NCBI GenBank assembly: GCA_031771865.1
Contig: JASISA010000025.1
Span: 2,976,001-3,040,000, forward strand
Source of the DNA: Nothophaeocryptopus gaeumannii
Taxonomy: Eukaryota; Ascomycota; Dothideomycetes; Mycosphaerellales; Mycosphaerellaceae
DNA length: 64,000 nt
Direction: 5' to 3'
Part shown: positions 63,755 through 64,000 of the stretch, piece after piece
Layout: each line of letters begins with the position of its first letter
Numbering within the stretch: position 1 is the first letter of the stretch
Notes under the pieces: generated by a model
What the model was told of the DNA's origin: nothing
What the model saw: only the letters and a program-made list of their open reading frames with translations
The model's database searches: none
Program-made: the position numbers and the translations under genes

Positions 63755-64000
63755 CTACTGATCCTTGCCCGTCTCCTCCCCCTCCTCCTCATCACTCCCC
63801 CTGGCCTCCCCCGCCGCCGCACTCGCCACAGGAAACGTCGGCGCAAAATGACTCTTCTCTCTAATCTTTCCCCCTCTTAACCAAAACCAAACCGGCATAG
63901 GCACACACGCCAGCGCCACACACCCCACCAGCGTACCGGCCCATTGCACCCCCATCCCACGAATCATCTGCGTAGCGAAGAGAGGGAACCCAGCACCAGC
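63755..64000 (-). CDS. MFS exporter, C-terminal part (cut by the window edge)
   Basis: The minus frame enters from beyond 64000 and ends at 63755, giving 81 residues. It reads A-G-A-G-F-P-L-F-A-T-Q-M, then a last membrane helix (V-G-C-V-A-L-A-C-V-P-M-P-V-W-F-W-L) followed by R-G-G-K-I-R. This is the end of fungal DHA1-type multidrug transporters. The tail is Ala- and Glu-rich. The rest of the gene is outside the window. Confidence 0.78.
   Translation of the reverse strand, partial: AGAGFPLFATQMIRGMGVQWAGTLVGCVALACVPMPVWFWLRGGKIREKSHFAPTFPVASAAAGEARGSDEEEGEETGKDQ

Overview
The window is nuclear DNA of a filamentous ascomycete. Introns of about 48-80 bp with GT-AG ends interrupt many genes. 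A fused trpC-type gene, a fungal Nup192, an APSES factor and an alpha-glucosidase are present, and repeats carry the CpA-to-TpA signature of repeat-induced point mutation (RIP). Gene content and repeat style suggest a Dothideomycete (possibly Mycosphaerellaceae), but that placement is an inference.

Positions 1-12780 are a nest of transposons. A RIP-ruined pogo/Fot1-like transposase gene on the + strand is split into three pieces (1-130, 6147-6799, 12000-12780) by two copies of one Tad1-type LINE. LINE-A (130-6146, minus strand) is saturated with RIP. LINE-B (6800-11999, plus strand) is almost free of RIP and has a perfect 14-bp target duplication. A 357-bp un-RIPed solo LTR (297-653) sits inside LINE-A. 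Aligning LINE-B with LINE-A shows that every break in LINE-B's ORF1 and ORF2 is a 1-2 base contraction of a short run.

Positions 12.8-25 kb are a gene-poor, decaying accessory zone. It holds a kinase remnant, a cysteine-rich gene with two apparent frameshifts, a small NTF2-like hypothetical gene, pieces of UstYa/DUF3328-like genes around an SLC45-type sugar transporter, and long stretches with no supportable gene.

From 25 kb on, genes are intact: a MAPEG membrane protein, a DHA1-type MFS exporter, a secreted GH31 alpha-glucosidase, an unknown three-exon gene, a secretory lipase, a phosphate-type MFS transporter with three CACGTGG sites upstream, JAC1, cytidine deaminase and an SDR lacking its catalytic Tyr and Lys. 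From 43 kb the content is core housekeeping: NUP192, NDUFB7, a BRCT-WGR protein, trpC, an Mbp1-like APSES factor, a cysteine-rich membrane protein, eL6, Rpn13 and the C-terminus of another MFS exporter. NUP192/NDUFB7, trpC/Mbp1-like and eL6/Rpn13 are divergent pairs with 340-510 bp between start codons.

No CRISPR array, rRNA or tRNA gene was recognised by eye. Exon borders were chosen by reading frame, splice signals and family motifs, and have no transcript support here.
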